From the NCBI GenBank assembly GCA_027484085.1, contig JAIXQF010000007.1:1-43586 (forward strand): 43,586 bases of DNA. The letters are read 5' to 3'. Origin of the DNA: Actinomycetales bacterium (GTDB lineage: Bacteria > Actinomycetota > Actinomycetes > S36-B12 > UBA5976). The notes under the pieces were generated by a model. It was not told where the DNA came from and searched no databases. It worked only from the letters and a program-made list of their open reading frames with translations. Positions 24,234 to 33,667 of the stretch are shown here, piece by piece. Made by a program: the position numbers and the translations under genes. Each line of letters starts with the position of its first letter. Positions within the stretch are counted from its first letter, which is position 1.

Positions 24234-27200
24234 ATGCAAAAAATTGAACAAAATATAATTTTTTCCGCCTCGGATCTTGTGCACTTCATGGAGTGTGAGC
24301 ACCTAAGCATATTAGATCGCCTGCACTTGGATACGCCTATGGAAAAGGCGAAAGATAGTGAAGAAGCTGAGCTGATTCAGAATCGAGGATTTGCCCATGA
24401 AAGAGCCTATCTAGAGAAAGCTAAAAGTACCGCCAAAAGCTATATAGACATTGCAAAAGCGGGTGAGTCACGTGATGCGAGAGTTGCCGCGACTGTTGTG
24501 GCAATGAAAGAAGGCGTAGATCTTATCTATCAAGCGGCTTTTTACCAGGCGCCGATGATTGGATATGCAGATTTCTTGAAGCGGGTGGACAAGCCGTCAA
24601 ATCTTGGTCGCCATAGCTACGAAATTATTGATACAAAATTATCCAAAAAATCACGAGCGAAATTTATCATTCAGCTAGCGTTCTACGCAGATCTTTTGGA
24701 AGGGGTGCAGGGAATTGCGCCAGATTGCGTGTCCGTAGTTCTAGGCGACGGTTTTGAAGAAAAATTTCAGCTTTCCGACTACCGCTACTATTATCAGTCA
24801 TTGAAGCAGCGCTTTTTACAATTCCTAGCGAAATCTCAGGAGCAGGGGGTAGCTGAATTTGCTGCATCATCAGACCCATTCCCGTGTGATAAGTGCGATC
24901 TTTGCCATTGGCGGGATCGATGTAATAACTGGTGGGATAAAACTGACCATCTGACGCAAGTAGCAAATATCTTAAAAACACATATCCATAAACTTAATGC
25001 CGTTGGCATAAATACGGTTGAACAATTGGCTAATGTGCCACCGAGCGCTCGAATTCCAAAAATTCCTGATCCAGTATTACAAAGGCTAAGGCATCAGGCC
25101 CAACTTCAGCATAAGGCAAAGACAACCGGAGAACGATTTGTCGAGTTAATTACGGTTGATCCTGAGCAGACAGCCGAGCCGGGACCGCGAGGATTTGGCA
25201 GGCTCCCTAGGCCGTCACCACATGACCTTTTTTTTGATATGGAGGGATTTCCCCATGTTGAAGATGGTCTGGAATATTTGTTTGGGCTGTATTACATCGA
25301 TGGATCTAATCGAGGTGTCTTTAAACCCTTCTGGGGACACGATCGCATAGAAGAAAAGCGAGCCTTTGAAGCTTGGGTAGATTTTGTTATTGGCCATCTT
25401 GATCAGCATCCAGAGGCACGTATTTACCATTATGCTGCCTACGAAAAAACAGCTTTACGTAAGTTGATGCGCCTTCACGGGACGCGAGAAAAAGAGATTG
25501 ATCGCTTACTGAGAGAAAACAAGCTGGTGGATCTATATCAGGTTGTGCGAGAGGCTATTCGGATTTCGGAGCGGTCATACTCAATCAAGTATGTTGAAAG
25601 ATTTTATCGCGCTTGTCGTAATTCTGAAGTGAAATCAGCAGGCTCGAGCATCGTTGCGTATCAAAAGTGGCGCGACAGTGATCCTAAAGAGCAAGTGATT
25701 CTCGATGAGATTGAAAAATACAATGAAGAAGATGTCATTTCCACCTATGAGCTCTTGAGATGGCTTCAAAAGCAGAAGCCCACGGGCTTACCTTGGTACG
25801 GCGAACATCTTGATGAAGCCTCGGGTGAGCTCAACGGGGGGCGATCTGAAAAAGCGCTTGCATTTGAAAAACGACTAGCGACTCTATATGCCCAGTTAAG
25901 CCACCACATTCCTGAAGATATATCAGTACGAAACGCTACGCAAACTCATGCGTCTGTCGTTCGAGACCTACTAGATTTTCATCGACGCACTACCAAGCCA
26001 CAGTGGTGGGCTGTATTTGATCGTCAAGCAAAGAGTTATGAAGAGCGTGTAGAGGAAGTGGATTGCATCGCAGGTGCTTGGCCATTGGAAAATTGTCCAC
26101 CAGTGCCGGAAAAGCAGTCCCTACGTTATACCTATCAATATCCTGCACAAGAGATCAAGCTAAAGACAGGTGACAACGTTGTGTTGGTAGATAGCCTAAT
26201 GGGCTTATCCGACTTCATGGTGGATCCAGAGCAAAGAATTGTGACTTTCAAGCTAGGTAAAAAGCGCGAATTTACGCCTGGACCTATCGACATTGGCGCT
26301 GGCACGCCTATCGATCAAGGGGTTCTCCAAAATGCGCTATTTCGCTACGCTGAGAGCCTGATACAAGCGCTTAATGCCGCAGCAGCCAGTAGTTACCCCG
26401 CCATTGATGCGTTACTCCGCCGTGAGTTTCCCTTAGTTTCAGGCATTGAGTCCGGAGCGCCACTCCTCCCTGAGAACGCGGAGGTCAGCGATATTGCCTC
26501 GGTTATTGGTCGAATGGATCACAGCGTGATCTTCATTCAGGGGCCGCCGGGGGCAGGGAAGACCTACACCGCCTCGCATGTGATACTGGATTTACTGAAA
26601 GCGGGTAAACGCATAGGGGTATCTTCAAACAGCCATAAGGCTATCGTCAACTTGCTGGAGGCCGTAGAGAAGGAAGCCAAAGATTCTGGTTTCACGTTCA
26701 GTGGCGTGAAAAAATCTGACCCGCAAGACGCCTCTCAGTGCGTTAACGGCGAGTCCATCAAAGATATAAAAGACAAAGAAGGAATCATCGCGGCTGATGC
26801 TCAGCTCGTTGCCGGGACAGCGTGGCTTTTTGCCGACCAAGAATTTGATCAACAGTTTGATTATCTGTTTGTCGATGAGGCCGGCCAAGTCGCCCTAGGG
26901 ATGCTAATTCCTATGGCCACTTCAACAAAAAATATCGTACTGCTTGGCGATCAGATGCAGTTATCCCAGCCAGTAGAAGGGGTGCATCCGGGAAGTTCGG
27001 GGGACTCGGTGCTGGATTATTTATTACAAGGTGAATCCACGATCTCTTCGAATAGAGGTATCTTCCTCGAGAAAACTTGGCGTATGCATCCTGAGGTATG
27101 TCATTTCATTTCTGAAGCAGTCTACAACGGAAGATTAGCTTCTCACCCAAAAACAAAAGAACGCGTGATCATTTGCAATGAAGCAGCAGATCCGGCGTTG

Positions 27201-27692
27201 AAATCATCTGGCATTGTGTTTGAGCCATTGAACCACGAAGGCTGTTCACAAGACAGTGAGGAAGAAGCGGTCCGAGTCAAAGCAATCTACGATAGCTTGT
27301 TAGAGCAAAGTTATGTCGATGATAAAGGAGCTCGTCACCAGATCACGCCTGAAAACATTTTGGTAGTTTCACCCTACAACATGCAAGTCAATCTTTTAAA
27401 GCAGTATCTTGGCAGTGACGCCAGAGTAGGGACGGTTGATAAGTTCCAAGGACAAGAGGCAGAAGCGGTCATTATCTCCATGGCCACATCAAGCGGAGAG
27501 GATTTGCCGCGTAATATCGATTTCTTGTTTAGCAAGAATCGTCTAAACGTGGCCATATCCCGTGCAAAATGTCTGGTTGTCCTGGTGGCATCTACCAAAC
27601 TACTCGAGGTGAATTGTCGAACACCAGAGCAGATCGCTTTGGTGAATACCTTGTGTTGGGTACATCACGATTTTATAAATATTGATTTCTAA
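24234..27692 (+). CDS. TM0106-type RecB/Cas4-like nuclease fused to RNase H-like and SF1 helicase domains
   Basis: A 1152-residue three-part enzyme. Residues 1-235 are a Cas4/RecB-like nuclease: Asp113, Asp133-x-Lys135, Gln147...Tyr151, with Fe-S cysteines Cys21 and the cluster 'CDKCDLCHWRDRC' (218-230). Residues 330-520 are an RNase H-like (YprB-type) domain with 'DLFFDMEGF' (Asp335, Glu337) and 'YNEEDVISTYELL'. The C-terminal 450 residues are an Upf1-like SF1 helicase with Walker A 'GPPGAGKT' (about 769), 'FVDEAGQ' (about 879), 'VDKFQGQEA' and 'NVAISRAK'. It unwinds and cuts nucleic acid, and helicase-nuclease fusions of this sort are frequent in defence islands. Confidence 0.9.
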   Translation: MQKIEQNIIFSASDLVHFMECEHLSILDRLHLDTPMEKAKDSEEAELIQNRGFAHERAYLEKAKSTAKSYIDIAKAGESRDARVAATVVAMKEGVDLIYQAAFYQAPMIGYADFLKRVDKPSNLGRHSYEIIDTKLSKKSRAKFIIQLAFYADLLEGVQGIAPDCVSVVLGDGFEEKFQLSDYRYYYQSLKQRFLQFLAKSQEQGVAEFAASSDPFPCDKCDLCHWRDRCNNWWDKTDHLTQVANILKTHIHKLNAVGINTVEQLANVPPSARIPKIPDPVLQRLRHQAQLQHKAKTTGERFVELITVDPEQTAEPGPRGFGRLPRPSPHDLFFDMEGFPHVEDGLEYLFGLYYIDGSNRGVFKPFWGHDRIEEKRAFEAWVDFVIGHLDQHPEARIYHYAAYEKTALRKLMRLHGTREKEIDRLLRENKLVDLYQVVREAIRISERSYSIKYVERFYRACRNSEVKSAGSSIVAYQKWRDSDPKEQVILDEIEKYNEEDVISTYELLRWLQKQKPTGLPWYGEHLDEASGELNGGRSEKALAFEKRLATLYAQLSHHIPEDISVRNATQTHASVVRDLLDFHRRTTKPQWWAVFDRQAKSYEERVEEVDCIAGAWPLENCPPVPEKQSLRYTYQYPAQEIKLKTGDNVVLVDSLMGLSDFMVDPEQRIVTFKLGKKREFTPGPIDIGAGTPIDQGVLQNALFRYAESLIQALNAAAASSYPAIDALLRREFPLVSGIESGAPLLPENAEVSDIASVIGRMDHSVIFIQGPPGAGKTYTASHVILDLLKAGKRIGVSSNSHKAIVNLLEAVEKEAKDSGFTFSGVKKSDPQDASQCVNGESIKDIKDKEGIIAADAQLVAGTAWLFADQEFDQQFDYLFVDEAGQVALGMLIPMATSTKNIVLLGDQMQLSQPVEGVHPGSSGDSVLDYLLQGESTISSNRGIFLEKTWRMHPEVCHFISEAVYNGRLASHPKTKERVIICNEAADPALKSSGIVFEPLNHEGCSQDSEEEAVRVKAIYDSLLEQSYVDDKGARHQITPENILVVSPYNMQVNLLKQYLGSDARVGTVDKFQGQEAEAVIISMATSSGEDLPRNIDFLFSKNRLNVAISRAKCLVVLVASTKLLEVNCRTPEQIALVNTLCWVHHDFINIDF

Positions 27693-27702
27693 GAGAGATT
27701 TT

Positions 27703-28095
27703 ATGCTTTTACGTGATTTATATTTAGCTGAACTTGATGCGCTATATCGATTTTCAAGATCTGTAAATTTAGATTTTTTTTTGAACTACGCAAAAAATCC
27801 TGAGCAAGCTCACGAGATGAATGATGCATTCAAAAAAATTAGAGTTGAGACAAAAGGAGTTTTGCCGCCCTCTGGTGGGGGTGGTTTTTTTGATGAAGAT
27901 TTTCCGGATGGGAGCTTGGGTCTTGATGTTGGATTAACCCGAGATGAGTCAGTTGCGTTGGCAGTTTTTTCAAGAAAAATTGACTTGGAATCTTTAACTG
28001 ATCATTTTAATAATAAAACTCTTGCCAAGCATGCGATGCGATCTATGTGGGCAATCCGTGATTCGTTGCATTGGGAAGGTACAAATATTCGCTAA
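27703..28095 (+). CDS. Small uncharacterised protein
   Basis: A 130-residue soluble protein, no recognised family. A Gly-rich turn 'PPSGGGGFFDEDF' splits two helical parts; the C terminus ends 'SMWAIRDSLHWEG'. The start at ATG 27703 is chosen over an upstream TTG because AGAGAG lies before it. It begins 10 bases after the helicase-nuclease stop, so it is likely a partner or accessory of that enzyme. It converges on the gene at 28113. Confidence 0.55.
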   Translation: MLLRDLYLAELDALYRFSRSVNLDFFLNYAKNPEQAHEMNDAFKKIRVETKGVLPPSGGGGFFDEDFPDGSLGLDVGLTRDESVALAVFSRKIDLESLTDHFNNKTLAKHAMRSMWAIRDSLHWEGTNIR

Positions 28096-28112
28096 AAAAA
28101 CTTACAAAAGAG

Positions 28113-28589
28113 TTACATATCCTTTCGGTAAACCAAAACAGATTTTTTCAAAATTTCCTGGTGCTCATCGAAGCGCTTCTTCTGATTTTGCTTGGCCAGC
28201 AATATCGCTTCCATGGTTGCTGTTCTAACGGGGATTCCATCAATGCTGCCAGCCTTTGAAAGTACCATCAAATCGTCAATCAAATCTGAGCCAGCAAAAG
28301 ATAGATGTAAGGTGACGCCCTCAAGGTTGGGGACATCATTCGATGGTTTTCGAAATGCAAAGGCATCTGAATCCATGATCAGATCTTTTGCATGGTTCTT
28401 ATTGATGACAATTAATGCTTCCGGGTGATTGTCTGGCGTACTGGCACTCAGTAAGTCTTGGGGGATACTGTTAGGTTTTTCTTTCAGCATAAAAATATTT
28501 TCGCTGACAACGACGAAATCCCCTTGCTTAAAACTCGCAAGGCAGCGCTTTACTTCGCTAAAGCCGACCACATAAGATTCGATTAGCAT
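28113..28589 (-). CDS. Uncharacterised protein after the transglutaminase gene
   Basis: A 158-residue soluble protein. Beta-rich N-terminal half ('GDFVVVSENIFMLKE', 'PEALIVINKNHAK') and a C-terminal helix rich in Gln/Lys. No signal peptide and no known family. Only 9 bases separate it from the end of the DUF3857-transglutaminase gene, so it is the last gene of that operon. Confidence 0.5.
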   Translation of the reverse strand: MLIESYVVGFSEVKRCLASFKQGDFVVVSENIFMLKEKPNSIPQDLLSASTPDNHPEALIVINKNHAKDLIMDSDAFAFRKPSNDVPNLEGVTLHLSFAGSDLIDDLMVLSKAGSIDGIPVRTATMEAILLAKQNQKKRFDEHQEILKKSVLVYRKDM

Positions 28590-28598
28590 GTCATTGCC

Positions 28599-30467
28599 CT
28601 AGTTCGATTGGTTTGTCGAGAATACTACCGACGTACGGTGGTCTGCCCGTATGCTGCGAATAGCCTCAAGTAGCTCCGGATACATGTCAGGTGTGCACTT
28701 ACGACTCGGATATTGAAATACTAATTTTCTGGTGATTTCTAATGACTGTCCATCCAAGTGGTATTCGGAGGTGTATAGAATGTGCTTGGATTCATAACTA
28801 GCGTTTGCCGGCAAGGATTCGATGCTGATATGGTCTGGTAGTTGAATCGAGTACTTGTCTTCGGTGGTGTTGGAATCGCAGACATAAGGAAACACTTTAG
28901 TATCGAGAGGTTTGTAGATAGTCATGGATGCGATATGACCCGGGGATACGCCGACAGGTGGGATGAACGCCCCTTTTTTTCTAAAATCAGTAATTGAATC
29001 AAGCTTGAATGTCGATTGCCACGTAAATGGCGTCTCAATATTCTTAGGCGATGTGTAGCTGATATTTCCTGAACCAATTTCATTAAATCGATACAGCATA
29101 TCGTTGACCGTCTTCTCCATTGATTCTGTCATTTCCGAAAATCTCGCTAATCGATAATTGATCTCCATGGTTCCTGTAAGCACAGACTCATTTTTTCCAT
29201 CTACGCTTCCATCAGAATGAATCTTCATATGCGTGTGGGACGTCAGCTTGTTTTCATCAGCAAACATCTTCGGCGTCCTACCGTAACGATTTAGCGCCAC
29301 AAGGACAGTTGGCTTATCAATGACTTGATCGTCGAGTTTGCCGAATGGGACAAATTGGGCTGTAGAGTCGAGATATAAGTCTAGTGACGGTATGTAGGTG
29401 AGTACGTGATTGATTGGGCTGTGGCCAGCAGGACCTTCTGGTAATTCGAAGGCATCGCCAAGGTTGATCAGTGCAGCCATACTCTCAATGCCGACCGCCC
29501 TAAGCATTGCTTCTAGAAGCACCACGTGATCTTTGCAGTCTCCGAATCGGCGATTGAAGATGTAAGCAGAGTCACGAGGTACGAGTCCGCCGTCATCAAC
29601 GGTCGTTGAAATATAGCGAATGTTTTTTGAAACCCAAGTATAAAGCGCCTTTGCTTTCTCTTGATCTGTAATTGAATTAGCAGTTAAATCATTGGCTAAC
29701 TTCGAAATCTCGGGAGTAACTCGAACTTTTTTATTCGAAGCCTTTTGATATTGACGGCCGATATCGAGATAGTCTCTTGCTTGAGTAATGATGACAAAGG
29801 GTGAATGGTCCGAGCTATCAACGCTGCCGTCTTCCCTTTTTTGTGCAACTGCTTGCTGTATTTGGAAATGATAGGTGATGTACTTTTTTGATTCCGAAAC
29901 TATACCTCCAGTAAAACCCCGATGATTCAGCATCAAGTTTAATGATTTTGGCGCCTTGATCGTAAGTTGAGCGTCTTCATACACCAGGTGTGGTGACAAG
30001 CCAAATTTCAGATCGAATTCACCTTGCTTTTCTGGCTTGAAATGTCTCATGCGGTATTTGCTGCGCAGGCGACTACCAATTTCTACTTGCGGAAACACAA
30101 TGGTGGTCGTGGTTTTATCGTCAAAGTGCCGCCCGTTCCTCTGTTCACCTTCTGACCGCTTGATCCAATCCGGAGCAAGATGAATAGACTTCCCGTTTGG
30201 TAGCAAGCTGCTTGCTAAAAGAATCTTGAAAGATTCTTGTGTGGCTTTTGTTTCAAAGACATGATTTGCAAGAAAATCAACGCCATACTCTGAAACAATA
30301 CGTGTCACACGCTCAACTGTTTCAGAATATCTCCCGCGCTCATCAATATCGATATAGCGATGTACTTTTTCATGAACAATAGGCGGATCGTAAGGTACTG
30401 CCAATACAGCCGGTGCTGCTGCGATTCCTGCAATGATCAAAAATAACTTGGCGTATATTCGGGTCAT
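28599..30467 (-). CDS. Exported DUF3857-transglutaminase protein
   Basis: A 622-residue protein with a signal peptide ('LFLIIAGIAAAPAVLAV', cleavage near 23), a DUF3857 beta domain (about 35-240), a transglutaminase-like domain, and a beta-rich C terminus. The Cys-His-Asp triad is visible: Cys311 in 'RRFGDCKDHVVLL', His354 in 'INHVLTY' and Asp367 in 'LYLDSTAQF'. This DUF3857-TGase pairing is common in Proteobacteria and Bacteroidetes and acts in the envelope; substrate unknown. It follows the VIT-VWA gene by 185 bases on the same strand and may be part of its transcript. Confidence 0.85.
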   Translation of the reverse strand: MTRIYAKLFLIIAGIAAAPAVLAVPYDPPIVHEKVHRYIDIDERGRYSETVERVTRIVSEYGVDFLANHVFETKATQESFKILLASSLLPNGKSIHLAPDWIKRSEGEQRNGRHFDDKTTTTIVFPQVEIGSRLRSKYRMRHFKPEKQGEFDLKFGLSPHLVYEDAQLTIKAPKSLNLMLNHRGFTGGIVSESKKYITYHFQIQQAVAQKREDGSVDSSDHSPFVIITQARDYLDIGRQYQKASNKKVRVTPEISKLANDLTANSITDQEKAKALYTWVSKNIRYISTTVDDGGLVPRDSAYIFNRRFGDCKDHVVLLEAMLRAVGIESMAALINLGDAFELPEGPAGHSPINHVLTYIPSLDLYLDSTAQFVPFGKLDDQVIDKPTVLVALNRYGRTPKMFADENKLTSHTHMKIHSDGSVDGKNESVLTGTMEINYRLARFSEMTESMEKTVNDMLYRFNEIGSGNISYTSPKNIETPFTWQSTFKLDSITDFRKKGAFIPPVGVSPGHIASMTIYKPLDTKVFPYVCDSNTTEDKYSIQLPDHISIESLPANASYESKHILYTSEYHLDGQSLEITRKLVFQYPSRKCTPDMYPELLEAIRSIRADHRTSVVFSTNQSN

Positions 30468-30581
30468 AGGTTCTTCATTTTTCTTTTGATGACTTTGATC
30501 AATTGGTCGCTATACACATGCCAGAAGCGACCTAGATTATTTGTATATTCGTACATCATTTGAGCGATTTGGGATTGCTGA

Positions 30582-30608
30582 GGCATGGGCGTACTACTTG
30601 CCCATGCC
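30582..30608. other. Perfect inverted repeat between two minus-strand genes
   Basis: GGCATGGGC (30582-30590), a 9-base loop, GCCCATGCC (30600-30608). No T-run follows on either strand, so it is not a standard terminator. A weaker GGTCGC/GCGACC pair lies nearby at 30505-30532. It may be an RNA processing structure or a binding site upstream of the transglutaminase gene. Confidence 0.5.
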
Positions 30609-30652
30609 AACAGGCGATGATCGTTAAATCACTTCGAACTTTCTTGGCGAAT

Positions 30653-32962
30653 TTAGAGGTTTTGCCTAATAATCAATTCGTTAAAGTCTAGTGTCTTAGG
30701 ATCGTCTTCCAGTGTGCCCCAGCGATCTTCATGAACCTCTGGCAAGCAGGTACTCAGGCGATCATGGATTTCGTCTTTTACGTCGTCCTGAACCACAGAA
30801 AGAGTATGGTCTAACAGCCGCTTGACCTGCCGAGGGGCGACCTTTGTCTGGTCCAAGGCGCCGACGAGCCAGTCTAGGAATACAGCCCATGCGAGAACGC
30901 GATCATTGAGCTCGGTAGAAATTACACCGATCAGCTCTTCAATCTCCGATGGCAAACCGCAATTCAAAAAGCGGGTGATGGCATCTTCAAAGTCAGTGTA
31001 CGTTAGTGCCACATCCTCAAGGATAGACAATAAGGCCATTGGCTCAATGCCGAACATATCGGGCTCAGCTCGCCGCCGCATATAGCTGGGAGTCTCGGAG
31101 CTTGGAAGGAATTGAGCCATTTTGGACGATCGTAGTGGGGCAGAATATGCCATCGAATACAACACCCTGCTAGCTGATATCTGCACTGGCCGGACCGATC
31201 CCAATCCATGCCAACCGGCGGCCACCATTTGCTGTATTTGGTGCGGTTCTGGTAAGCCTAGTGCTTTGTCATCCGAGTCACGTTGAACCACCATGAAGAG
31301 GTTGGAGTGCTCGGTAACGAGCTGATATTTTATTGCTATCTGACTTGCCGCTTCGGTGTCGGCAGCATCACGCAACAGTTTGGCGCCCACGATTCGTGTG
31401 AGTGTGGATGTTGTCGGGGCTAAATCTAATACGGCCCGAGGGGCTGCTGCGCCGTCGGTAGTTGGCGACAAGATGAGGTTGATTGCAGCAGCAGTAACTA
31501 TCGGCACTTGGCTGGGCTTGTCTTCAAGAATTGCAGCTAGATGGATCATCTCTCCTGGGTAGACGACTTTCGGGACTGGGGAGTGCCAGACAACTGACGT
31601 ATGCCAATTTACAGATAGTCCGGCCACGATGCCTTGGCGCATTCGGTTAACCATGCGCTGCATAGCCGCGGCCATGTCCTCATTCGGTGATACAAACTCG
31701 CAAGCGCCATCACTATGTTCAGTAATCTCGCGCAGCAGACTTTCAGCTGGTGAGCTACCTACGCCAATCGCAAAGATTCTATGATTGGATTCCCTGGCAG
31801 ACTGAATGATATTTTCAATATCCCAGACCTCGCCATCCGTAATCAGCAGCACATTGACCGGCCGCTCTCTGCTCTCACTCGTGATGTTGAAGGTGTCCGT
31901 CAGTGCATCATGCATCTCCGTGCCACCGAGATCGGCGGAGGTTTTATCAATGGCAGGCTCCAGAGATTTTGCCTTAAACTCAGTCGTTGCTGATGTGAGT
32001 TTCCCAACCACGCGACGGGGCTGGCTGCCAAACAGGCTGTAAGAGACTTTATCTGCAGAGCTCAACAATGGCATAAGCGTCCTCAAGCCATTGCGTGCAA
32101 GCTCAATACTGTCACCTTCCATCGATCCCGAGCAGTCAACCAAGATCTTCAACTCAATTTCGGAAGATAGTTTATTGGCCTCTGCATTGAATACAGGAGT
32201 AAAACTTAATAGTGCTGGATACTCATCACCGTCCTTTGCCAGGGAAAAAACACCTTGGCTTTGAACGTCATCAATGACAATGACCAGATCACGATCGAGA
32301 TAGCCCTCACGACTCAAGCTGACTACGGACTGATCATTGTCGTTGCGAACACTGGTTTGATGGCTCGGGCAGCTGATCGCACCTTTTGCAAGGTCTCCGC
32401 CAATAGTAAGTTGCAAGGACAATGGATAAGAAGCTGCGAGACTCGCATCGACTGAAGCAGGTTTTTTCAATTTGCCTGTTTTGATGGGATCTCCATAACG
32501 AGGTGCGATAGTTGTTGGGATAGACAGACGCACCTGGCCTTGTTCGATTCTCAGCAATTGCGCGTATTCGATCTCAATCATGGCCTCTTCATCAGGCTTT
32601 AAGTTACCCATGTGAGCCGTGTATAGACCTTCGCCGGATTTCTCGACCATGATCGGCGTGTCGCCTTCTTTAATAGCCTTCTCGTAATTTTCTTCGGCTT
32701 CAGCTTTCGGTAGAACAGTACCTTGCCAGGTTTTTCCTGCCATCGTAGCGGTCAGACCCAGTAGCGTACATTCCCAAGCCAACGGAAAGGTATAAATCGT
32801 CTCGATATTCTTCTTTGTCGTGTTCTTATAAAACTGACGTGCCTTAACTGTAAAAAGTAGGCCATCAACGCTTGCTTCGATGTCGACCTTTTGCAGCAGT
32901 ACAGGCTGACCTTTCGTTCCTTCAAGTATGGCTTTTTGAATTGTTTCGGTGGATGCAGACAT
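30653..32962 (-). CDS. VIT-VWA domain protein
   Basis: A 769-residue protein with no signal peptide. Residues 15-155 are a VIT domain ('YTFPLAWECTLLGLTATM', then 'YTAHMGNLKPDEEAMIEI'). Residues 268-440 are a VWA domain with full MIDAS: Asp276-x-Ser278-x-Ser280 in 'ILVDCSGSMEG', Thr348 in 'LGGTEMHDAL' and Asp376 in 'LLITDGEVW'. The C-terminal 200 residues are helical and unrecognised. The family resembles inter-alpha-trypsin-inhibitor heavy chains; bacterial members are poorly known. GAGG six bases before the ATG supports the start. It is the second VWA protein in the island, next to the exported transglutaminase. Confidence 0.9.
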   Translation of the reverse strand: MSASTETIQKAILEGTKGQPVLLQKVDIEASVDGLLFTVKARQFYKNTTKKNIETIYTFPLAWECTLLGLTATMAGKTWQGTVLPKAEAEENYEKAIKEGDTPIMVEKSGEGLYTAHMGNLKPDEEAMIEIEYAQLLRIEQGQVRLSIPTTIAPRYGDPIKTGKLKKPASVDASLAASYPLSLQLTIGGDLAKGAISCPSHQTSVRNDNDQSVVSLSREGYLDRDLVIVIDDVQSQGVFSLAKDGDEYPALLSFTPVFNAEANKLSSEIELKILVDCSGSMEGDSIELARNGLRTLMPLLSSADKVSYSLFGSQPRRVVGKLTSATTEFKAKSLEPAIDKTSADLGGTEMHDALTDTFNITSESRERPVNVLLITDGEVWDIENIIQSARESNHRIFAIGVGSSPAESLLREITEHSDGACEFVSPNEDMAAAMQRMVNRMRQGIVAGLSVNWHTSVVWHSPVPKVVYPGEMIHLAAILEDKPSQVPIVTAAAINLILSPTTDGAAAPRAVLDLAPTTSTLTRIVGAKLLRDAADTEAASQIAIKYQLVTEHSNLFMVVQRDSDDKALGLPEPHQIQQMVAAGWHGLGSVRPVQISASRVLYSMAYSAPLRSSKMAQFLPSSETPSYMRRRAEPDMFGIEPMALLSILEDVALTYTDFEDAITRFLNCGLPSEIEELIGVISTELNDRVLAWAVFLDWLVGALDQTKVAPRQVKRLLDHTLSVVQDDVKDEIHDRLSTCLPEVHEDRWGTLEDDPKTLDFNELIIRQNL

Positions 32963-33074
32963 TTTTACCTCACAAGTAAGTGGGATACATCAATCAGATT
33001 AATAACAGGATCAAGCACTGCCTTAAAGTAGGTAGTGCGAGTGTTGCAAGGTGTGATTCGCGACCTACATAAAA

Positions 33075-33464
33075 TTATTGATTGAACATTGCCGGTTCGC
33101 GACCGACGACGTGTGAGCCTGGATCATCAATATGTGCAACGGAGGAGGGTCCATTGGGGATGAGCCAAGCACAGGGAAGAGTGAGTCCGCCGAACATGGA
33201 TTCGTACACACAAAAATCTACCCAGCACATTTCTCCGCCTACTTGCGCGCGACCCGTTAATCCTAGTCGTGTCCATTGATCTACCAGTGCTGCGATACCA
33301 GAAGGGCCCATAGCGCCGTCACGCAGCAAATACTGGTCATGCCACACTCGTCCTCCAATCAAATGCGCATGGTCTTTCAAACAACGATCCCAACCGCCGG
33401 GATATTTGGCGCGTATTGCGCTGATATTGACGATGAAGTCGATGAATTCGGTCTGAATCGCCAT
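33075..33464 (-). CDS. Small uncharacterised protein heading the VIT-VWA operon
   Basis: A 129-residue soluble protein with many Trp, Cys and Gly ('VWHDQYLLRDGAMGPSGIAA', 'EMCWVDFCVYESMFGG'). No family recognised. GAGG lies six bases before the ATG. It is the first minus-strand gene leaving the tandem operators at 33543-33603 and precedes the VIT-VWA gene by 112 bases. Confidence 0.6.
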   Translation of the reverse strand: MAIQTEFIDFIVNISAIRAKYPGGWDRCLKDHAHLIGGRVWHDQYLLRDGAMGPSGIAALVDQWTRLGLTGRAQVGGEMCWVDFCVYESMFGGLTLPCAWLIPNGPSSVAHIDDPGSHVVGREPAMFNQ

Positions 33465-33542
33465 GGCTAGCCTCGGTCAGTTATGGGTTTGTAAATAAAC
33501 ACACATCATCTTGCGCGTTAAGAATCGTTATACCGACCATCA

Positions 33543-33559
33543 GGCTCAAAGACTGAGCT
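33543..33559. promoter_or_regulatory. Island operator, distal of a tandem pair
   Basis: GGCTCA-AAGAC-TGAGCT, one arm mismatch. It lies 79 bases from the minus-strand gene start (33464) and 44 bases (about four helical turns) from the next operator. Confidence 0.65.
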
Positions 33560-33586
33560 AGCAAATTTTCACAAAAATATTTTTCT

Positions 33587-33619
33587 GGCTCATCTAATGA
33601 GCCTGGTGATTTTTATACT
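33587..33619. promoter_or_regulatory. Island operator (perfect) overlapping a promoter for the SprT-like gene
   Basis: GGCTCA-TCTAA-TGAGCC at 33587-33603, followed by a -10 TATACT at 33614-33619. The -35 position for a 16-18 bp spacer falls inside the operator and lacks a good hexamer, so a bound protein would directly block, or replace, -35 contact. Confidence 0.65.
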
Positions 33620-33667
33620 GCTTCTAGAAACAAAGTTTAAAAAAACTATCAATTTTCGAGGTCTTGA

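Noticed and set aside
30582-30608. Intrinsic terminator of the VIT-VWA gene
   Set aside because: It lies upstream of the transglutaminase gene and after the VIT-VWA stop, but has no T-run on the transcribed strand.
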